NCBI RefSeq assembly: GCF_030272615.1
Contig: NC_081407.1
Span: 442,674,213-442,738,212, forward strand
Length of the DNA: 64,000 bases
Direction: 5' to 3'
Source of the DNA: Cryptomeria japonica
Lineage: Eukaryota > Streptophyta > Pinopsida > Cupressales > Cupressaceae
In this document: piece by piece, positions 58,261 through 64,000 of the stretch
Numbering within the stretch: the stretch's first letter is position 1
How the letters are laid out: each line of letters starts with the position of its first letter
Notes under the pieces: generated by a model
What the model was told of the DNA's origin: nothing
The model's database searches: none
What the model saw: only the letters and a program-made list of their open reading frames with translations
Made by a program: the position numbers and the translations under genes

Positions 58261-59747
58261 GCCAAGTTGTGTTAAACGAAGACATGATTGAGAAGATCAA
58301 GGAGGGTCTGGAGAATGACTCGCAGGCATGGCAGATTGTCTTGCAGGTGCAAGCTGGGCGAACTCGGAAGTTCACACTTCAGGATGGACTTCTGTACTTT
58401 GCCGCAAACCGAGTCTACCTTCCGAAGTGGAGAGATGTTCGCAAGGAGGTCTTGCAGGAGTGTCATGATTCCGTTTGGGTAGGACATCCGGGGCAGAAGC
58501 GAACAATGGCCTTGTTGGAAAGAGGCTTCTACTGGCCTAACATGAGGGACGATGTTGAGAGGTATGTGAGGACTTGCCTCACTTGTCAGCAAGACAAAGC
58601 TCAGATGTTGCAGCCGGCGGGCTTGTTGCGTCCTCTCCCCGTTCCTGTGCGACCTTGGGCAAGTGTGAGCATGGATTTCATCACACAGCTACCGGAAGTA
58701 GACGGACTTTCGAGCATCATGGTCGTTGTAGACAGATTCAGCAAGTACGCTGTGTTCATCGCATGCAAGACTTCGTGTCCAGCCGAGGAGGCGGCTGAAC
58801 TCTTTTTCAAGAATGTGGTCAAAAACTGGGGCATACCTTTGAGCATCTTAAGTGATCGAGATCCTCGATTCACTTCGAGCTTCTGGCAAGAGTTGTTCAA
58901 GATTGTTGGGACTCGACTTCTGATGAGTTCTGGGTTCCATCCCCAGACTGATGGATAGACGGAGCGGATTAATGGCATCTTGGAAGACTACCTAAGGCAC
59001 TTCGTAGTCTCGGACCAGAGGAACTGGCCTAGGCTGTTGGATGTGGCCCAGTTCTCCTACAATCTGCAGAGGAGTGAATCCTCGAAGTTCAGTCCTTTTG
59101 AGTTGGCTACGGGCCAACAACCTCTTTCACCCCACACAGTTTTGGCAGGCTACAAGGGGGAGAATGTTGATGCAACAGAACGATTGAAGAACTGGAATGA
59201 GAAGGTGGACTTGGCTCATTACCATCTCACCCAGGCTTCAGACAGGATGAAAAATTTTGCTGACAGACACAGGCGTCGATTGGAGTTCGATGTTGGCGAC
59301 AAGGTTTTGGTTCGCATGGACCAGGACCGATTCAAAGTCCCAAAGGGGCTGAGTGCTTCGTTGGTCAGACGATTTGATGGACCTTTCGAAGTCATTCAGA
59401 AGATCAATCCCGTCGCCTACCAACTCAACTTACCCCTCCATCTCAAGACTCATCCTGTTTTCCACGTCTCTCAGTTGAGACCGCATCATCCAGATGAGGA
59501 AGACTTGACAAGAAATATTCCGAACAGAGGCCCGGCGAATGTGTTGGACAATCCGGACCGCAGAGTCAGCCAGGTCCTTGCAATGCGAACACGAGGAGGA
59601 GGCAAGAACGACATCCGTGAGTTCTTGGTGATGTTCGAAGGACAGGGACGCGACTCCGCTTCCTGGGAACGCAGTGAGTCGTTATGGCGAGAGGAGGAGA
59701 TAATCATGGAGTTCCTCTCTAGGAGGAACCCGCCCAGACAGGAGTAA
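58261..59747 (+). pseudogene. Gypsy C integrase with chromodomain-like end
   Basis: HHCC zinc domain ([20 protein letters not shown], then CLTCQQDK); catalytic core [52 protein letters not shown] at 58956 inside PQTDG-x-TERIN, two codons before the third catalytic residue (Glu). Then ILEDYLRHFVVSDQRNWPRL, the GPFEVIQKINPVAYQLNLPL and HPVFHVSQLRPHHPDEEDL C-terminal domain, and a final FLVMFEGQGRDSASWERSES segment resembling a chromodomain, which in chromoviruses directs insertion to marked chromatin. Ends TAA at 59745. Confidence 0.9.
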
Positions 59748-59827
59748 ATTTCTGGGTCAATACCTCCCAGTGCTTTGTGCAGGGGTGCTGGCGTCGAGGG
59801 CGCCGCCACTAGTTTAGTGGGGGAGGA
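59748..59827 (+). other. Gypsy C 3' leader and polypurine tract
   Basis: Short non-coding stretch ending agtgggggagga directly before the 3' LTR. Confidence 0.85.
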
Positions 59828-60774
59828 TGTAACGGGTCTGCATTGGGCAGAATACTTGCACAGATTTTGGATCGGGTCCAGCCTTAGTGGGGTTCCATTT
59901 TGCATCGGAACTCTTTCTTTTGCATAGCCGACATGGAGTTGGTGTTTCGCACAGCCGACTTAATTCATTCCATCGGCGGGGCCGACATGTTTTATTTCTT
60001 TGGCGGGGGCCGACATGGGACTTGGCCGATGACTTCTTTTAGCGCGGACTTAACTCATTTGAGTCCGGACCTATATGGGCGCTAATTTTTCATTGGCGGG
60101 ATTTCTTTTGGGCCGGCCCTATCCGCCCAACGGCTCTTTTATTTGGGTCCGACCCTCCAGTATATAAGATGAGCGGGATGCTCATTCTTAGCAATCAGCA
60201 ATCAGAGGCAGAAAGCGATCATCAGCGATCGAGCATTCGGCAGCGAGCAGATGAGCAGACAGATGCGAGTTTTCGGCGTCGCAGGGCTGAGTGCGAATAT
60301 TGCAGCAAGGGACTTTAGTGCTCAGGCGAGCATTGGGGTCTTGTGACTTGGCAATCTGGCACCTCGAGGAGCTAACTGGTTCTCCTCTCGAGCGAGTCGA
60401 TCCCAGTCTGAGTCGAAGGGACTCTTTGTAATTTGTCCGAGTCAGATTGGCTGGCTGGGCAAACCATTTGGGGGCGACCAGTATTTCTCAATACTGAGTT
60501 CTATCCAGCATTGTAATCTTTGAGGATCATAATAAAGGATTTGGGCACCTCACCCCACCTTTGAATGTTGTGTTGTCTATCTTATTCCGCATTGCATCCT
60601 GTATCCTTTTATGCATTTTGGGAGAGGGTCGATCTGCATTCTCATTGTGCATTCCGCTTTAGCGCAATCTTGGAAGGGACGAGGCGTAGGCCGAAGGTCT
60701 CTGACCTTGATCGGATTCGAGTCGGGTCGGGACTTGTCGGTGCCGCATAGGCTTAACTCCCAAAGCCCGTGACA
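59828..60774 (+). repeat. Gypsy C 3' LTR
   Basis: 947 bp, same ends as the 5' LTR. Differences noticed are all substitutions, e.g. gcagaTgagc for gcagaCgagc, gcagcAaggg for gcagcGaggg, cacctcAcccc for cacctcGcccc. Confidence 0.95.
60531..60536 (+). terminator. Polyadenylation signal of gypsy C
   Basis: AATAAA in the 3' LTR, about 370 bases after the TATA position (60161), as expected for the R region end; the 5' LTR copy is at 54949-54954. Confidence 0.6.
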
Positions 60775-60908
60775 CTGGAGGAGTTGGTGGAGAGGGCGTA
60801 TGAGATGCCCCGAATGCCTGTTGATATATCAAAGGTGACATCTAGTAGTCCCAGCTGAATAGCCTGGCACCTGAGTGGGCAGCTGTAATTGCTTTTGTCA
60901 GCCGTTAA
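60775..60908 (+). pseudogene. Coding relic, last segment
   Basis: Continues from the CTGGA duplicate: EELVERAYEMPRMPVDISKV, TSSS. A one-base shift near 60848 gives LNSLAPEWAAVIAFVSR and TAA at 60906. Without the shift the frame ends at TGA 60855. Codon style equals the upstream segments. Confidence 0.5.
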
Positions 60909-62853
60909 TCTTCACACAAAATGATACTGCAAAAATTTTTTTAGAGTTTTTTGTCTAATTTTTGTGGTGGGCATGCAGATCATGAAGATTTAACTATTAA
61001 ATTTTTTGTAGAAATCTGTTGTGTTACGCAGATTTTAGAAATTGAGCGGAGTGATGTTTTGTAGCATTGGAACCGGGGACCTTTCTAGGAATTGTGACCC
61101 TTTACCCCTCCCCCCCCCCCCAAAAAAAAAACAGTGTTAATTGTCCAAATACTTTTGGTATGAATACACAAATCTAGGTTCATTTTAATATATCAAATTG
61201 AAATTTTATTTCTTTAATACAAATTATATTCAAATAAATACTTGGATGATCAAATTATATGCAATCAAACACAAGTTTAATAGATGATAGTCCAACATCA
61301 TTTTAATCTCTTCTTTTAAACTTTAGAAATGATGATGCAATTAAAATATTCAAACCCATGAACACATTCCACGATTAGAGTTGCATGTCTTCTAGGTTTA
61401 TGGCCTCACATAATTCCCTAAACAAGGCTTTTGTAATGACCAATTGGTGGGATGGGGGAGTTTTGAATGGGTTTACAAGGGAGTTCTCTCTAGTATTGGC
61501 TAGTAAATAAATGCTCTTAACTTTGCATAGCTCAATCTATTGTCTAGTTTATCAAGAACCATAGGTGAGGCATGGGGAAAGTTCTAGGATGAAATAATGT
61601 GGAGGCACCCAAATATCAAGCAGTAGCCAAATAGATTGATTATGAAATTAGAGAGTATAAAGCTTCCATTGCAATGCAAGTACCATATGATCCAACCTAG
61701 ATGGAAAGAATGTTTTTTGTTGCTTTGCAAATTCTAGTTTTTCATGGGTGAAGGCGACTCTTCTAAAATCGTCTCAAAGATTTAAGCTTATTTCTTCTAT
61801 ATTTGTTTGAAGCCTGGAATGTCTTGCCATGTGATTGGCTACTATTTAGGATGTTATTTCTTCACATGATTCGTCTCCTACATGCAATGATATGAGTTTT
61901 CTTTAGCATGTTTGTTGTTGGCCAATTTTTCCTTAATCTATAAAAAGGAATTTTGAGAAACATCACTTTGACTAACTTTATAAGATTGTTGACATTTATA
62001 TTAGAGTACTTTCTAATTGATTTGTATTTCATTGAAAGGTTATTATATAAAAATAATTTTAAATAATATACAAAATAATATGAGATCATTAATGACTAAT
62101 TAAGGATCTTTTTGTTTGAGATTATTATATATGGAGATCTTTGGAGATCTTCCTTCATATTTTACTCTTTAGGTTAAAGGATTTACATCTTCATTATTTA
62201 ATATTTTGAAGATAGAATTTATCGTCCATGGAGGAACATGCTAATCTTGAGAAGTAAATGATCATAAGCTTACATGAAGAATATTTTCTTTCATTATAAT
62301 TTATCATTTTTGAAATCTACAAACTATCCTTAAAGGTGTAATGAACCATTATAAGGCTCATGTTTTGAAATTCTTTATGCAAAGAACACATCTATAGAGT
62401 ATAGTTTATCATTTGCTTCAAATTTTTACTAAGGTTAGCATATAAATTATACATGATAAAATTCCTCAAATGTCTCTTTCTTAAATAAGCGAAATACTAT
62501 TTCTCTTTAAATTTGTTTTATAAGAGTTCAATAGAGGTTTGGCATCTTCTCATTTGTCTCATACGTCAATAGCCCAGACTAGGAATGGTGGGGAAGCAAT
62601 TCAAGAGCCTTGAATAGGTTATGGGCAACCAACAAAAGCACAAAGGATGAGAGACCTCTGCCAGATGTTGTTTTTGCAACCGCCATAATAGAGAATTATG
62701 CGAAACCCAGAGGCAAAACAAGGCATGCGAATTGTTTTACATAGTGCCTCAAAGAAATGTGAAGCAACAAAAGCCTGACTGACCCGACACCTTTTTGAAA
62801 AATTAAGGATTCTCTCTAACATTTTATAGATCAAGTGGTATCTAAGTAGATTT
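60909..62853. other. AT-rich spacer
   Basis: No gene or terminal repeat recognised. A C run followed by an A run lies near 61108-61131. Confidence 0.5.
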
Positions 62854-63308
62854 TTGTTCACCTTGCAAGTGGCTATTGATTGGTTTTTCTCTGAGTCCAA
62901 TTCAAGAGAATTGAATGTGATAGTGAGATCAATGGAAAGAAATATAGACAAAGAAATGGATGTGAATGAAGTATGGTGTAGGAGGTTGGAAGATGATGTT
63001 GCTCACATCTTGCAGTTTGCTAATATTAACACTACACAAAAGATTTTGTTCGCCACTTTCTTATATGCTCTGAAGGAAAATGTCATAGTTAAGAAGCGAG
63101 AGGGCATCGCACGTAGTCTTTCCCAATGAAATTACCACAAAGTGAATTCACAAAATCTCATCTCCATCATTATGATCTTGGCTTTGATGAACTCTTTTTG
63201 TTTGTGCAATCAGACGACAATGGCAACAAAAGGGCAAAGGAGATCTTTGGAATTTCTCTCCACATATTGCTTTCATGGCATGGTGGATCGCTCAGCCCAA
63301 GAAAATAA
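62854..63308 (+). pseudogene. Unassigned coding-like fragment
   Basis: An ATG at 62854 opens 91 codons (VAIDWFFSESNSRELNVIV, DVNEVWCRRLEDDVAHILQF, KILFATFLYALKENVIVKKR). A second frame from 63126 follows without a gap: LPQSEFTKSHLHHYDLGFDE, LFLFVQSDDNGNKRAKEIFG. Amino-acid make-up is protein-like and the two could be one sequence with a frameshift, but I recognise no family. Could be a piece of a host gene or of an uncharacterised repeat. Confidence 0.3.
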
Positions 63309-63429
63309 ACAGGATAGCACATTGCACAGTCAATATTTTCAGGCGGCGGATCCCAACAAATTCCAGCAACGTAAAAAAAACGGCATAAGACAACAGACTA
63401 TTCTAGTGGGCAGCCACACCCTATAAAGC

Positions 63430-64000
63430 CTATCGGCTAAAAATTATATTAGTATATTTATATTTTAATTTTTTTTATGTAAAATTATATTAATATACTT
63501 ACATTTAAAAAAAATTGTTGTAGACACGGTTAATTTGTTAAATTCATAATATATAAAGTTAAACAAAAAATCTAACAAAACAATATATATGTAGACTATC
63601 AATAATATGAATGTTAAAAAATAATTTGAAATAGAAGTCATAATTGAAATATCGAGATTTGTTTCATAGAAATTGTAAAAACATATGATGTTTTAGATTA
63701 GTAAAGAAGCGTTAACCAGGGTGCTGACCCTTAACATAGTTGAAGACTATCAACAACACATTAACAACACCAAAACATCACAAAAACAAAATTTGCAGCG
63801 AGAGTTCAACAAAAATAAAGATAGCATTAGGGGCATACCCCGTAAGTCCATAGAACCAAAACCAACAACAAACCAAAGACAAATAGACCAAGACCTAAGG
63901 GGTCGGTTTATGGAGCCCAACCATTTCAATGGCATTCCCCCAATCCTCAAAAAGGAACTTGTAGAATTCCTTGCAAGCCTATTTGTCGACCTCTTCTTCA
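63430..64000. other. AT-rich DNA with a weak minus-strand fragment
   Basis: 63430-63700 is AT-rich without features. On the minus strand from 64000 to about 63910 the peptide KEFYKFLFEDWGNAIEMVGL is protein-like and then breaks up. Family not recognised; cut by the window end. Confidence 0.3.

Larger units (their letters stand above)
54246..60774 (+). mobile_element. Gypsy C: young full-length chromovirus-like Ty3-gypsy element
   Basis: Two 947-bp LTRs (54246-55192, 59828-60774), primer site 55195-55206, gag-protease-RT-RNase H-integrase, and a purine tract agtgggggagga before the 3' LTR. Exact 5-bp target duplication CTGGA (54241-54245, 60775-60779). The LTRs differ at about eight places by hand count (below 1 percent), so insertion is recent relative to everything else here. 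One frame change and three TAG codons block the polyprotein. Confidence 0.95.
51001..60908 (+). pseudogene. GC-rich intronless coding relic, possibly an endogenous dsRNA-virus capsid; split by two insertions
   Basis: Parts: 51001-52602, 53969-54245 and 60775-60908; the DNA between is a foldback element and gypsy C. Together about 650 codons without introns. Removing one CTGGA copy and gypsy C restores an open frame across the insertion site. Damage: a frame change near 51035, another near 51500, a TGA at 52203 and a shift near 60848. Readable pieces include WLRSNRDLNPYAHNGQWEEQ, GRFVTPVSLYQIPGGQLRYC, NQVHVTASLQIRGIPLPGLN, LHMMHDVPATCWYYVLG. Rich in Ala, Gly, Arg and Val. No domain recognised. 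Length and style recall totivirus-like capsid proteins, and such fossils are known in plants, but I cannot confirm it; an unknown host or transferred gene is possible. Confidence 0.4.

Overview
The window is plant nuclear DNA, most likely from a large-genome seed plant; I lean to a gymnosperm but cannot prove it. Evidence: plant-type Ty3-gypsy and Ty1-copia retrotransposons primed with the initiator-Met site TGGTATCAGAGC, a decayed PLS-type PPR fragment, introns with GT..AG borders, and long AT-rich microsatellites. I see no intact host gene. Almost everything is transposable elements nested inside one another, plus one GC-rich, intronless, broken coding region that may be a fossil virus.

Left and centre (1-45303). 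A partial copia LTR and a PPR pseudogene are followed by one very large minus-strand gypsy element, 'gypsy A' (1833-45303). Its 3' LTR is 1833-5037, then integrase, RNase H, RT, protease and gag in reverse order, a primer site at 13846-13857, and a 5' LTR that starts at 13861 and resumes at 43583-45303. Two solo LTRs sit in its gag: a copia type (8662-9926) and one of its own family (9984-12828, exact 5-bp target duplication AAGTT). The 5' LTR has grown by about 3.5 tandem copies of a 1.4-1.56 kb unit. It also holds about 23 kb of later insertions: a palindromic repeat cluster, pyrimidine-only arrays, a two-gene DNA transposon of about 16 kb (22850-39085), a copia element inside that transposon (28743-36487), and a gypsy gag fragment ('gypsy B', 39090-41340).

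The DNA transposon is the most unusual unit. It has a DDE-type transposase gene on + (23432-26310), a multi-exon partner gene on - (38752 to 28319), and GCGTACGC-type subterminal repeats at both ends. A truncated relative lies at 4092-4411. I cannot assign it to a named superfamily.

Right (45304-64000). A 3.9 kb solo LTR (45872-49771) has an exact CTATT target duplication. After an AT-rich spacer comes a GC-rich, single-exon coding relic (about 51001-60908) that resembles a dsRNA-virus capsid in style but is unidentified. It is split by a foldback element with inverted arms over 350 bp long (52603-53968) and by a young full-length chromovirus-like gypsy element, 'gypsy C' (54246-60774, TSD CTGGA, two 947-bp LTRs with about 8 differences by hand count). 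The last 3 kb is AT-rich with unassigned fragments.

All elements look dead: reading frames carry stops, several of them TAG where the family has glutamine, as expected from C-to-T decay at methylated CHG sites.
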